Source: Clostridium sp. BJN0013 (lineage in GTDB: Bacteria; Bacillota; Clostridia; Clostridiales; Clostridiaceae). Taken from it: DNA of 64,000 bases. The stretch is taken from assembly GCF_040939125.1 (NCBI RefSeq), contig NZ_CP162495.1, positions 3,348,001 through 3,412,000 of the forward strand, written 5' to 3'. Under the pieces are notes generated by a model, which saw nothing but the letters and a program-made list of their open reading frames with translations, had not been told where the DNA came from and did no database searches. Both the position numbers and the translations under genes were made by a program. This document shows, in pieces, positions 27,286-35,459 of the stretch; the stretch's first letter is position 1; each line of letters opens with the position of its first letter.

Positions 27286-27699
27286 TTATGCTGCCACATA
27301 CTTCATAATAAATTGAGGCATTTTTCCTTCATCCTCATTTACACTTATATAAAAATCCACATTATATTCCTCTGCTAATTTTTCAATATTATAAAATAAG
27401 TGTGACACATTTTCAAGATTTTCATCTATAATATTGAGTAATCCATCTACAAAAATTGTATCAATATCATAATCTTTTGAAAGTATGCCACACAAAAAAC
27501 CATAAAAGCTTTCCATTTTTCTTAATTTGAAATCACTTGTCACTATAAACCTGATTTCCCTGTTCAATTGACACATAGGTCCTTTATCATCATCTATATA
27601 TACAACATGCCCCCTTCCTATCATTGCCTTTTCATTGGCCAAATTAATCAATTCTTTAGTCTTTCCTGAACCTCTTTTGCTGCAGAATACATTAATCAT
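27286..27699 (-). CDS. Small P-loop NTPase of unknown function
   Basis: A 137-residue protein with Walker A CSKRGSGKT near the N-terminus and a Walker B-like IDTIFVDG in the middle. It is too short for most P-loop ATPases and has no other domain that I recognise. The first frame start is GTG 27708; ATG 27699 is preferred, since AAAGGGG lies eight bases ahead. It is flanked by tyrS and an AlbA-domain gene, both on the same strand but separated by hairpins or AT-rich gaps, so no operon partner is evident. Confidence 0.7.
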   Translation of the reverse strand: MINVFCSKRGSGKTKELINLANEKAMIGRGHVVYIDDDKGPMCQLNREIRFIVTSDFKLRKMESFYGFLCGILSKDYDIDTIFVDGLLNIIDENLENVSHLFYNIEKLAEEYNVDFYISVNEDEGKMPQFIMKYVAA

Positions 27700-27859
27700 T
27701 TTTACCACCCCTTTAATTTATATACTTAGGTGCCATTCTCATAATCAAATTATATTTAAATTATATAATGTTCAGAATATTTTTTCAACATATAAATCAG
27801 AAATTCTTTTTAAAAAAGCATTACATATTTTTACATTTTTCTCATAGAATAAACTTCCC

Positions 27860-29008
27860 CTATTTGAATTTCTTGATTCCAGGATAAATGATTTTAAAAT
27901 CATTATTTTTTATAGAATTTATAAATTTAACTGTATTTTTATTTTTAAATGCCTTTTTCATCTTATTGAATCCCCCTGAAGCTTTTATAAGTCTTTTTTT
28001 TGTATCTAATGCAATTATTTTTTCATATATCCACATATTTCTTCTTGCATAGCTAAATTCATTTTTATTTTTCTTATGTGCCAAAATACCTGGACCTGTG
28101 ACTACTATACTATTAAGATCTATAATAACCTCTATACCTCTATAAAAATCAGAATAATCTCTATATATTATTGCATCTCTTATTCCTTCATTCACAAATT
28201 CCAAAGGATAAGATTTTGCAGTCACAATTTTTCTTATCATATCTTCTGTTTTATCCATTATTGATATAAGGTCACCTTGAATTATACTCACTGGATTCAA
28301 ATTATTATTAACCTTATTAATTATTTTTATCATATTATGGGGTATATATACATTATTGTTCTTAGAAAAAATTAATAGTCCTCCTAAAGTAGCCATATAT
28401 TTTCCTGAATCCTTATCCATATATACTATTGAAGCACTTTCCATTAATTCTAATCTATTTTCATCTGTCACATTTATTCCTTGAGATGAAAAATATTTAT
28501 TTACCAGTTTACTATCCAGGCAATTCAAATTACTACGGGGTATGGGACACAACTCTATACTTATGCTAAGATTTTCTTCAAGTGCAGAAACTATTTCTTG
28601 CTTGCGCATAGTATCATTTGTAGATCCCCTTCTTATGTAAAAAGATCCATTATCCCTCATTTGATAAGGTTTCTGAGGACCATCATATATAATTATAATA
28701 GCTATTTTTTTACCCTCATATTTTAAAATTTCCAAGGAAATCGGTATAGGAGGATCTATTCTAGAACTTATTATCTGCTGTATTTTTTCTTCATCAAAGT
28801 TTGCTTCACCTATGCCAAATATTTTTTTGGTCTTATCTTCAATTCCTATTATAAGATAGCCTCTTCCCCCTCTGGAATTAGCTATGGCACATACATCTTT
28901 AGCTAACTCTTTCTTTCCACTATCGTTATCTATATTTATACACTGCTTAAAGTCTAATTTAGGTCCTTCTATTTTTTTTAATAAATTAAGAAATTTCTTA
29001 GTATCCAT
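27860..29008 (-). CDS. AlbA_2 (Schlafen-type) DNA/RNA-binding domain protein
   Basis: This is a 382-residue protein. Residues 1-130 carry the AlbA_2/divergent AAA-4 pattern: GPKLDFKQCINI, ELAKDVCAIANSRGGRGYLIIGIED, and then the IDPPIPISLEIL strand and YQMRDNGSFYIRRGSTND. The rest resembles the C-terminal ATP-binding-like half seen in RecG-type transcriptional regulator homologues. Nucleic acid binding or regulation is plausible, but no target is known. It is monocistronic; GAGGTT precedes ATG 29008. Confidence 0.75.
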   Translation of the reverse strand: MDTKKFLNLLKKIEGPKLDFKQCINIDNDSGKKELAKDVCAIANSRGGRGYLIIGIEDKTKKIFGIGEANFDEEKIQQIISSRIDPPIPISLEILKYEGKKIAIIIIYDGPQKPYQMRDNGSFYIRRGSTNDTMRKQEIVSALEENLSISIELCPIPRSNLNCLDSKLVNKYFSSQGINVTDENRLELMESASIVYMDKDSGKYMATLGGLLIFSKNNNVYIPHNMIKIINKVNNNLNPVSIIQGDLISIMDKTEDMIRKIVTAKSYPLEFVNEGIRDAIIYRDYSDFYRGIEVIIDLNSIVVTGPGILAHKKNKNEFSYARRNMWIYEKIIALDTKKRLIKASGGFNKMKKAFKNKNTVKFINSIKNNDFKIIYPGIKKFK

Positions 29009-29050
29009 AAAAATAACCTCAATATTTATTTTATATGTATGTATACTTTT

Positions 29051-29100
29051 AATTATACTCTATAAAAGTTAATTTAATTATACTCTATAAAAGTTAATTT
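29051..29100. repeat. Exact tandem duplication of a 25-bp unit
   Basis: AATTATACTCTATAAAAGTT plus AATTT occurs twice head to tail with no mismatch, followed by the beginning of a third, AATTAT. It lies 40-90 bp upstream of the AlbA-domain gene start on the minus strand. It looks like a recent replication-slippage duplication. Confidence 0.9.
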
Positions 29101-29282
29101 AATTATGATCTATTGTTATTATTTAATAGATTTTTCATGATATTTTAATTTACATATGTAAAAAATAAGCCTATTTACTTTACTTATTATCCATTTTCAA
29201 AACATATTATTATGTAAATTTGGATATTCCACTTCATCCAGCTATATCAAGTTATTGCGAAAAACAATATTTTTCTAAAACA

Positions 29283-29310
29283 TTGTTTTTTTATTAGAAT
29301 ATGGTATAAT
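29283..29310 (+). promoter_or_regulatory. Promoter of the zinc-ribbon gene
   Basis: TTGTTT, a 16-bp spacer and TATAAT with an extended TGg. The transcript would begin near 29317, giving a 5' leader of about 130 nt. Confidence 0.65.
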
Positions 29311-29384
29311 TAGCATAGAGTTTTACTCTAACTATAAACATTTTTTATATAATGTTAGGTCAAATTTTTTCAAGGTACTATATT

Positions 29385-29440
29385 CTCCTTAATCCTGGAG
29401 GTAGATTATCAAGAATAAAATTAGTCCTAGGTTTAAGGAG
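29385..29440 (+). promoter_or_regulatory. Hairpin that pairs with the zinc-ribbon gene ribosome site
   Basis: CTCCTTAATCCTGG (29385-29398) is complementary to CCTAGGTTTAAGGAG (29426-29440) with a single mismatch and bulge. The 3' arm contains the AAGGAG that precedes ATG 29449. In the folded state the ribosome site is hidden. A temperature or protein-responsive control of translation is inferred. Confidence 0.6.
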
Positions 29441-29448
29441 GTTTTTTT

Positions 29449-29613
29449 ATGACAGACAAAACAATTGTATGCAAAGATTGTGGAAAAGAATTCATATTTA
29501 CAGAAGGAGAGCAGCAGTTCTACAAAGAAAAAGGATTTGAAAATGATCCTGTAAGATGTATAGACTGCAGAAGAAAAAGAAAAGCTGAAAAGAATAGAAT
29601 AAGACCTAGATAA
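29449..29613 (+). CDS. Small zinc-ribbon domain protein
   Basis: A 54-residue protein, MTDKTIVCKDCGKEF onwards, with paired C-x2-C motifs (C8-x2-C11 and C37-x2-C40) that would bind one zinc. A basic tail (RRKRKAEKNRIRPR) suits nucleic acid binding. It matches the small probable zinc-ribbon proteins found across Firmicutes, some of which are linked to cold-shock proteins. The ribosome site AAGGAGG is strong but enclosed in the hairpin at 29385-29440. It is followed by a GC-rich stem at 29620-29642. Confidence 0.82.
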   Translation: MTDKTIVCKDCGKEFIFTEGEQQFYKEKGFENDPVRCIDCRRKRKAEKNRIRPR

Positions 29614-29619
29614 TAATCT

Positions 29620-29642
29620 TAGGAGGGAATCTATCCCTCCTA
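29620..29642 (+). terminator. Stem-loop after the zinc-ribbon gene
   Basis: TAGGAGGG / CCCTCCTA with a six-base loop, seven bases after the stop codon. The following bases (GTTATGTTT) make only a weak T-run. Confidence 0.6.
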
Positions 29643-29649
29643 GTTATGT

Positions 29650-29689
29650 TTATGAACAAATTTCGTCTGAATCTAAGAATCATTTGATT
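29650..29689. repeat. Dispersed ~36-bp intergenic repeat, copy 2
   Basis: TTATGAACAAATTTCGTCTG then AATCTAAGAATCATTTGATT. It lies between the zinc-ribbon gene and the convergent ECF gene. Compare 25794-25823 and 31409-31443. Confidence 0.65.
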
Positions 29690-29698
29690 TTTACATTG

Positions 29699-30253
29699 CT
29701 AAATTTTTCTTTTTAATATCTTACTTAAAGGAAGTGCTATAGCTATACCTACCAAGCTTTGAGCTATATTTCCTGGAATTTCTGCAGTAGATAACACAAA
29801 TGCTTTAACTAAATCTATATTAGCTATAAAATGCATCATTAACGCACCTGCCACATAATATGCTAGTATCATCCAAATACATGCTATAATAAATGCGAAT
29901 ACATTATTTCCAAATTTTTCTCCATTATTTCCCTTTCTATAAGCAATGGCAGCAGCAATCCATGCCATGATTCCTTTTATAAAAAAGGTAAAGGGAGCCC
30001 AAATAGCATAGGGTGAAAGAACGTCAAATAAACACATTCCCACCGCAGCTGAAAAAAATCCCTTCCTTTTTCCTAGCAATATGGCTCCTAAGAGTACCAT
30101 ACTATCCCCAAGATGTACAACCCCTTTAAACATACCCCCCGTAGGTATATTAATTATAGCTGTAAAAATATAAACTATTGCAGCCATAAGTGATACTTGA
30201 ACCATATCCCTCACTTTCAAATTGTTAAGTACTAATTTTTTTTGTTCTATCAA
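29699..30253 (-). CDS. ECF transporter S component (substrate-specific membrane subunit)
   Basis: A 184-residue, six-helix membrane protein. VSLMAAIVYIFTAIINIPTG begins the first helix, then GVVHLGDSMVLLGAILLGKRKGF and PYAIWAPFTFFIKG, the pattern of energy-coupling-factor S components of the vitamin/metabolite type. It needs a shared EcfAA'T module, which is not in this window. The ligand cannot be named from sequence; riboflavin, thiamine precursors and pyridoxine are family possibilities. The start is TTG 30253 with AAGGAGG ten bases upstream; ATG codons inside helix 1 are less likely. Confidence 0.82.
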   Translation of the reverse strand: MIEQKKLVLNNLKVRDMVQVSLMAAIVYIFTAIINIPTGGMFKGVVHLGDSMVLLGAILLGKRKGFFSAAVGMCLFDVLSPYAIWAPFTFFIKGIMAWIAAAIAYRKGNNGEKFGNNVFAFIIACIWMILAYYVAGALMMHFIANIDLVKAFVLSTAEIPGNIAQSLVGIAIALPLSKILKRKI

Positions 30254-30488
30254 AATATAGTGCCTCCTTTTTATAGATTAATACTATTATATTTTTTTTC
30301 GCAAAAAAATCAAATGTACCCATACAATTTTTAAAATCAATTTTTATTTTAATAACTTTATAGATTAAAGGTAATACTATACTATATAACACTTCAGATA
30401 TATTTAAATAACTCTCCATCAGACAGTTACTTTAAAATACATCTGAATTATAGGATAACCAAATACTAAACTATTAAGGAGACTTAAT

Positions 30489-30644
30489 ATGATATTTTTT
30501 AAATGGCTCTGCAGCCTTATACTAATATTCCTATTTGTAGGTATAATACTCAAAGTAGGAGCTATATTTATAGATATCCTACTTTTAATATGTACCTTCA
30601 TTTTTATGATAGATATATTATTTATAAAAAAAAAGGAGCTCTAA
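30489..30644 (+). CDS. Small membrane protein (51 residues)
   Basis: ATG 30489 with AAGGAG seven bases upstream opens a 51-residue frame, MIFFKWLCSLILIFLFVGII onward, ending IKKKEL-stop at 30644. Two hydrophobic segments (about 3-20 and 24-46) are separated by one Lys and close with a basic tail, so a hairpin in the membrane is expected. It resembles the small two-helix proteins of the Lmo0937 type in layout only. There is no confident family assignment. It is divergent from the ECF gene. Confidence 0.65.
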   Translation: MIFFKWLCSLILIFLFVGIILKVGAIFIDILLLICTFIFMIDILFIKKKEL

Positions 30645-30865
30645 CTGTAAAATACACTTTTTTCATTTAAAATATTTTCATTATACTTTCCTTTTTGCTA
30701 ATGATATAATTTATTCTGTGCATAAGGGAGGTATATTTTTATGTATCAAGTAATTCTTAGTTTCATGATTTTTCCCTGTAATAATAAATACGATTTATTG
30801 ACAGATTATTTGTATGCAAGTAATATGTAAGTAAGGACGATTATATTTATGGAAGGATGATTAGA

Positions 30866-31315
30866 ATGAGTAAGATTTTAGGCAATACTCTTCCTGCTGA
30901 AGTTATAGATCTATTTAATAAAGAACTAACTACAGCTATAATATCAACAGTTACAGAAGAGGGTTTCCCTCATGCTATGCCTGTACATTTAATGTTTGCA
31001 CCAAATCATTCAACTATTAGACTGGCTTTGATGAGAATACATAAAACTGTAGCAAACATTAAAAATAATTCAAAGGCATTTATAACAATTTTAGAAGGAC
31101 ATGATATAGCGCTTGGAATAAAAGGAAGTGCTAAAGTAATAAGAGAACCTATGAACAATAATTCCGCTATGTGTATGGTTGAATTTAAAGTAGAAGAGAT
31201 AAAAAGTGATACAACCCCTACAGTAATAGTTGTAGAAGGTATTCGTAATGTTCATAGAACTGAAAAGACTAAACCTTTCTTTAGAGGAATGTTTGACGAA
31301 TTATATAAAGGTTAA
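30866..31315 (+). CDS. Pyridoxamine 5'-phosphate oxidase-family flavin-binding protein
   Basis: A 149-residue split-barrel protein: TAIISTVTEEGFPHAMPVHLMFAP, then RLALMRIHKTVANIKNNSKAFI and a GSAKVI strand. This pattern binds FMN or F420-type cofactors. It lacks the extra residues of true PdxH, so a role in vitamin B6 oxidation is not implied. The first ATG (30857) touches the GGAAGG ribosome site; ATG 30866, nine bases downstream, is preferred. It is followed by its own terminator. Confidence 0.82.
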   Translation: MSKILGNTLPAEVIDLFNKELTTAIISTVTEEGFPHAMPVHLMFAPNHSTIRLALMRIHKTVANIKNNSKAFITILEGHDIALGIKGSAKVIREPMNNNSAMCMVEFKVEEIKSDTTPTVIVVEGIRNVHRTEKTKPFFRGMFDELYKG

Positions 31316-31330
31316 AATTTAGTTATAGAG

Positions 31331-31374
31331 AAACACTGAGTATTAATAAAATTAGATAATACTTAGTGTTTTTT
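31331..31374 (+). terminator. Terminator after the PPOX-family gene
   Basis: AAACACTGAGTATTA pairs with TAATACTTAGTGTTT (one mismatch) around an 11-base loop, followed by a T-run. Orientation is plus. Confidence 0.85.
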
Positions 31375-31408
31375 AATTGTATTTTAAAGTATTTAAAATT
31401 TATCTGGG

Positions 31409-31443
31409 TAAGTGATTCTCAGATTCAGATAAAGTTTACTATG
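31409..31443. repeat. Dispersed ~36-bp intergenic repeat, copy 3 (reverse orientation)
   Basis: AAGTGATTCTCAGATTCAGA followed by TAAAGTTTACTATG, the reverse complement of the type seen at 29650-29689. It lies in the gap before prfC. Confidence 0.6.
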
Positions 31444-31528
31444 CTGAAAAAAACATTGTAAGTTGACATTAACATATAATAAAGTTAAAATCAGTGATGA
31501 AACTAATAAAAGAAGGAGCGAAAAGGTA

Positions 31529-33121
31529 GTGGCAGACTTAAAAAAAGAGATAGAAAAAAGAAGAACATTTGCAATAATATCTCATCCTGATGCAGGTAAA
31601 ACAACTCTTACTGAAAAATTACTATTATATGGAGGTGCCATAAGACTTGCAGGTTCAGTTAAGGCCAGGAGAGCATCCAAACATGCAGTATCCGATTGGA
31701 TGGATATAGAAAAACAAAGAGGCATTTCTGTAACTTCATCAGTAATGCAGTTCAATTATAATAATTATTGTATAAATATATTAGATACACCAGGTCACCA
31801 AGACTTTAGTGAAGATACATATAGAACTTTAATGGCAGCAGATAGTGCTGTTATGGTAATAGATGGAGCAAAAGGAGTAGAATCACAAACAAAAAAACTT
31901 TTTAATGTGTGCAGCTTAAGAGGAATTCCCATATTTACATTTATAAATAAAATGGATAGAGAAAGTAAAGATCCTTTTGAATTAATGGAAGATTTAGAAG
32001 ATGTATTAGGAATAAAATCTTATCCTATGAACTGGCCTATAGGATCTGGAAAAGATTTCAAAGGCGTATATGATAGAAAAAAAAGTTTGATAGAAATATT
32101 TAATGGGGGTAATCATGGTCAAACTGCAGTAGAATCCATGGAAGGTAATGTAGAAGACAGTATATTTAAAGACTTACTTGGAGAAAATTTGCACCAAAAG
32201 CTCCAAGAGGATATAGAACTTTTAGATATAGCTGGGGACCAATTTGATTTGGATAAAGTCAGAACAGGTTATCTTACACCTGTATTTTTTGGTAGTGCCC
32301 TTACTAATTTTGGAGTAGAACCTTTTTTAGAAGAATTTTTAAACTTGACTACATCTCCTCTGCCAAGAAAATCAGATGCTGGAGAAATCGATCCTTTTGA
32401 TCCTAAATTTTCAGCTTTTGTATTTAAAATACAAGCCAATATGAATCCATCTCATAGAGATAGGATTGCATTTATGAGAATATGTTCTGGTAAATTTAAA
32501 AAAGGAATGGAAGTATATCACATGCAGGGGGGAAATAAAGTCAAACTTTCTCAACCCCAACAATTTCTAGCCCAGGATAGAGAAATTATTGAAGAAGCCT
32601 ATGCAGGGGATATAATAGGCGTATTCGATCCAGGTATTTATAGTATAGGAGATAGTTTATGTTCTCCAAATAAAAAGTTTAAATTTGAAAGTATTCCTGC
32701 CTTTGCCCCTGAACATTTTGCAAGAGTCAAAACTGTAGATACCATGCGAAGAAAACAATTCATAAAAGGTATTAGTGAAATCTCTCAGGAAGGTGCCATT
32801 CAGGTATTTAAAGAGCTTCATATAGGTATTGAAGAAATTATCATAGGAGTAGTTGGTATACTTCAACTAGAAGTATTGGAATATAGAATGAAAAATGAAT
32901 ACAATACAGATATAAAAATAGACATATTGCCTTATAAGTTTATAAGATGGATAGAACATTCCGATATAAATTTGAAAAATCTAATTTTAACAAGCGATAC
33001 TAAAAAAGTAATGGATTTAAAAGGTAGAAATATTTTGATATTTCAAAGCGAATGGTCCATTAGCTGGGCTTTAGAGCATAATAAAAATATAAAATTATCT
33101 GATATAGGCATAATGGAATAA
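31529..33121 (+). CDS. prfC: Peptide chain release factor 3
   Basis: This GTPase recycles RF1/RF2 from the ribosome after termination. G1 is SHPDAGKTT, G2 lies in RGISVTSSV, G3 is DTPGHQDF and G4 NKMD. ASKHAVSDWMDIEKQRG is RF3-like and distinguishes it from EF-G. The domain II and III regions run to the end at about 530 residues, the usual length. The frame extends to TTG 31463, but GTG 31529 gives the family-typical MADLKKEIEKRRTFAI and follows GGAG at about ten bases, so it is chosen. It is monocistronic. Confidence 0.93.
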   Translation: MADLKKEIEKRRTFAIISHPDAGKTTLTEKLLLYGGAIRLAGSVKARRASKHAVSDWMDIEKQRGISVTSSVMQFNYNNYCINILDTPGHQDFSEDTYRTLMAADSAVMVIDGAKGVESQTKKLFNVCSLRGIPIFTFINKMDRESKDPFELMEDLEDVLGIKSYPMNWPIGSGKDFKGVYDRKKSLIEIFNGGNHGQTAVESMEGNVEDSIFKDLLGENLHQKLQEDIELLDIAGDQFDLDKVRTGYLTPVFFGSALTNFGVEPFLEEFLNLTTSPLPRKSDAGEIDPFDPKFSAFVFKIQANMNPSHRDRIAFMRICSGKFKKGMEVYHMQGGNKVKLSQPQQFLAQDREIIEEAYAGDIIGVFDPGIYSIGDSLCSPNKKFKFESIPAFAPEHFARVKTVDTMRRKQFIKGISEISQEGAIQVFKELHIGIEEIIIGVVGILQLEVLEYRMKNEYNTDIKIDILPYKFIRWIEHSDINLKNLILTSDTKKVMDLKGRNILIFQSEWSISWALEHNKNIKLSDIGIME

Positions 33122-33446
33122 AAAATTATTTTATACTCTCATCTAATAACCTTAAAAATTATCTTTTTATAATACTGCAATTTGTAATTTAAAATAAATA
33201 TCAAACTTTTAAATACACAATAAATATTAAATATTATTTTTAAAACTACTTTTAGTATAAAATATTCACATTTTATATATAAATCACATATTATGAATTG
33301 CAGTTATAAAGAATCATTCCATAAATACGCTTTTTTACTTCACTAAATCTCTCTATAATCACCATATCTTTATTATTCCTTGAAAATAGATACTTATAGA
33401 TTATTTTAATTCATAGAAGTAATAAAACAAAAAGGAGGTTAATACT
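33122..33446. other. 325-bp intergenic region, no distinct feature
   Basis: AT-rich sequence between prfC and the peroxiredoxin gene. It presumably contains the peroxiredoxin promoter. I see no clear PerR-type inverted repeat, terminator or ORF. AAAGGAGG ends it. Confidence 0.5.
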
Positions 33447-34127
33447 ATGACATCAAGGGATACTAATTACAATATACCTCTAATTGGAGATTATGCCCCA
33501 GAGTTTAAAGCAAAGACTACTCAGGGAGATATTATTTTCCCAGAAGATTTTAAAGGTAAGTGGGTGATTTTATTTTCTCATCCTGCAGATTTCACGCCCG
33601 TTTGTACAACTGAATTTATGACCCTTTCAACTATGATTAAGGAATTTAAAGATTTGAATACGGAATTAATAGGCCTTTCTGTAGACTCACTATACTCACA
33701 TATAGCTTGGATTAGAAAAATTCAAGAACTGGAATATAAAAATATGAAAGATGTAGAGGTTACATTTCCTTTAATTGAAGACACCAGAATGGAAATATCA
33801 CATAAATATGGAATGATCCAGCTAGGTCAATCAAGTACCCAGACAGTAAGATCTGTATTTATCATAGATACTGAATCAAAAATAAGATGTATACTTCATT
33901 ATCCATTTTCCACAGGTAGAAACTTTTACGAAATTAAACGTATAATTTTAGCTCTTCAAAAAACTGATATAGAGGGCGTTGCTACTCCTGCAGATTGGAA
34001 ACCAGGTGATGATGTTATTCTTCCCACTCCAAATTCTTATGATACTGCAAAAAGGAGAATAGAAAATCAAAATGAAGATACCTATTGTCTAGATTGGTTT
34101 ATATGTTTTAAACGAGAAAAAAAATAA
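33447..34127 (+). CDS. Peroxiredoxin of the Prx6 type
   Basis: A thiol peroxidase of 226 residues that reduces hydrogen peroxide and organic peroxides. The peroxidatic Cys is C53 in HPADFTPVCTTEF, the classical P-x3-T-x2-C motif, and the following helix and RSVFIIDTESKIRCIL are as expected. Two further cysteines occur at the extreme C-terminus (C214 and C220 in TYCLDWFICFKREKK). Archaeal Prx6 enzymes use the corresponding C-terminal cysteines to resolve the sulfenic acid, so it may not be a strict 1-Cys enzyme. The start is ATG 33447 after AAAGGAGG. It is a defence gene for an anaerobe. Confidence 0.92.
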   Translation: MTSRDTNYNIPLIGDYAPEFKAKTTQGDIIFPEDFKGKWVILFSHPADFTPVCTTEFMTLSTMIKEFKDLNTELIGLSVDSLYSHIAWIRKIQELEYKNMKDVEVTFPLIEDTRMEISHKYGMIQLGQSSTQTVRSVFIIDTESKIRCILHYPFSTGRNFYEIKRIILALQKTDIEGVATPADWKPGDDVILPTPNSYDTAKRRIENQNEDTYCLDWFICFKREKK

Positions 34128-34142
34128 TATTTTACATTGCGT

Positions 34143-34174
34143 AATTCCTATCTATTTTAAAACAGATAGGAATT
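34143..34174. terminator. Hairpin after the peroxiredoxin gene
   Basis: AATTCCTATCT / AGATAGGAATT, 11 bp perfect, with a ten-base loop. The downstream sequence is AT-rich but lacks a good T-run. Confidence 0.6.
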
Positions 34175-34339
34175 ATTAATTAATTATATTTTTAAGTATA
34201 ATTTTCAATATAAATAAATTTTTTTTTAAAATAAAGGCTAAATTTTCTTTAAGTATATTTAGAAATATTAAAACAATACGATAAATTAACTAGAGTTTTA
34301 TGAATTATTAATGCAATTAATTGTAATGAGGTGAAGTAC

Positions 34340-35407
34340 GTGTTATGGAAGAAAAAGTTATTACAACTTAATGAATTGAAACCGGGAATGATATTAGCAA
34401 GTGATATAATTTTTGAAAATAAGGTTCTTCTGGGCAAAAATATGCCTATTACGGAATCATCTTTAACTCAGCTAAAACGTAATTATATTGTAGATAAAGT
34501 AGAGGTCTATCTAGAAGATAACTCTGTTGAACCTTTACATTTTAAAATAAAACCTATAGAAGAAGTGGAAAATACTTTCAATGAATTTTCTTCTAATTTA
34601 GAAGAGATATTTGACAAAATATCTCATTTAAAAGTTAACGAAATAGATGAGATAAGAGTTTTCTCAAAAAAAATACAAGAGGAATTTAACTCAACAGGTA
34701 TAGTTATTAGGAATATAATCTTTTATGGCAGCGGAAAAAATAATATTTACAGACATAGTGTAAATGTAGCAGCTATTAGTTTTATATTGGGTAAATGGTT
34801 GGGACTTAATGAAAGAGAAATAAACCTTTTAACCTATTCTGCTGTGCTACATGATTTTGGCAAAATGAAACTAGATAAAGAAATATTAAATAAAGAAACC
34901 GAACTTACCTCTGAAGAGTATAAGATCTTTAAGACTCACCCCGTCATAGGTTATAATTTTGTTAAAGAAATACCTTATTTAGATAGTTCTGTATCAAAAG
35001 GTATATTGATGCATCACGAGCGAATAAATGGTTCTGGATATCCATTGGGTATTAAAGGAGATAAAATTCATAAATTTGCTAAAATAATAGCTATTGCAGA
35101 TCTATTTGATAGAGTAAATTCTAATACCTACTCCAAAAAGATTAATGGTCCTTTTGAAGCATTAAAAGTTATTCAAGAAGAAAGTTTCGAAAAATTTGAT
35201 CACGCATATTGTAGTATGTTTTTAAATCATGTAATAAATTACTTTATGGGAGAAAACGTTATGTTAAATAATAAACATCGTTGTAAAGTTATTCAAGTTC
35301 ATATAAACGATTTGACAAAGCCTCTTTTACTTGGAGAAAATGGATTTCTTGACTTAAAAAAAGAAAAAGATTTATATGTTACCAAACTTACTATAGATAA
35401 TAAATAG
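34340..35407 (+). CDS. HD-GYP domain protein (probable c-di-GMP phosphodiesterase)
   Basis: About 355 residues. The N-terminal third (LKPGMILASDII.. LTQLKRNYIVDKVEVYLED) is the DUF3391-like/accessory region common in this class. The HD-GYP domain follows: YRHSVNVAAIS, VLHDFGKMKLDKEIL, THPVIGY, MHHERINGSGYPLG and AIADLFDRV. All metal and GYP residues are present, so hydrolysis of c-di-GMP is likely. The frame begins at GTG 34331. GTG 34340, with GAGG eight bases upstream, fits better. It is a different type from the tandem protein at 22707. Confidence 0.88.
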   Translation: MLWKKKLLQLNELKPGMILASDIIFENKVLLGKNMPITESSLTQLKRNYIVDKVEVYLEDNSVEPLHFKIKPIEEVENTFNEFSSNLEEIFDKISHLKVNEIDEIRVFSKKIQEEFNSTGIVIRNIIFYGSGKNNIYRHSVNVAAISFILGKWLGLNEREINLLTYSAVLHDFGKMKLDKEILNKETELTSEEYKIFKTHPVIGYNFVKEIPYLDSSVSKGILMHHERINGSGYPLGIKGDKIHKFAKIIAIADLFDRVNSNTYSKKINGPFEALKVIQEESFEKFDHAYCSMFLNHVINYFMGENVMLNNKHRCKVIQVHINDLTKPLLLGENGFLDLKKEKDLYVTKLTIDNK

Positions 35408-35444
35408 AGTTAAAGAATACATTTATCTTTAACTCTATATTTTT
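35406..35444. terminator. Bidirectional terminator between the HD-GYP gene and nadC
   Basis: AGAGTTAAAGA / TCTTTAACTCT, 11 bp perfect, with a nine-base loop. T-rich on the plus side (ATATTTTTATC). It ends both convergent transcripts. Confidence 0.8.
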
Positions 35445-35459
35445 ATCTAATAATGTGAT

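Larger units (their letters stand above)
29009..29448. other. 440-bp intergenic region between divergent genes
   Basis: Besides the 25-bp tandem duplication (29051-29100), it contains an AT-rich stem AAAAACAAT / ATTGTTTTTTT near 29258-29291, a promoter (29283-29310) and the structured leader of the zinc-ribbon gene (29385-29440). Nothing else is recognised. Confidence 0.6.
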
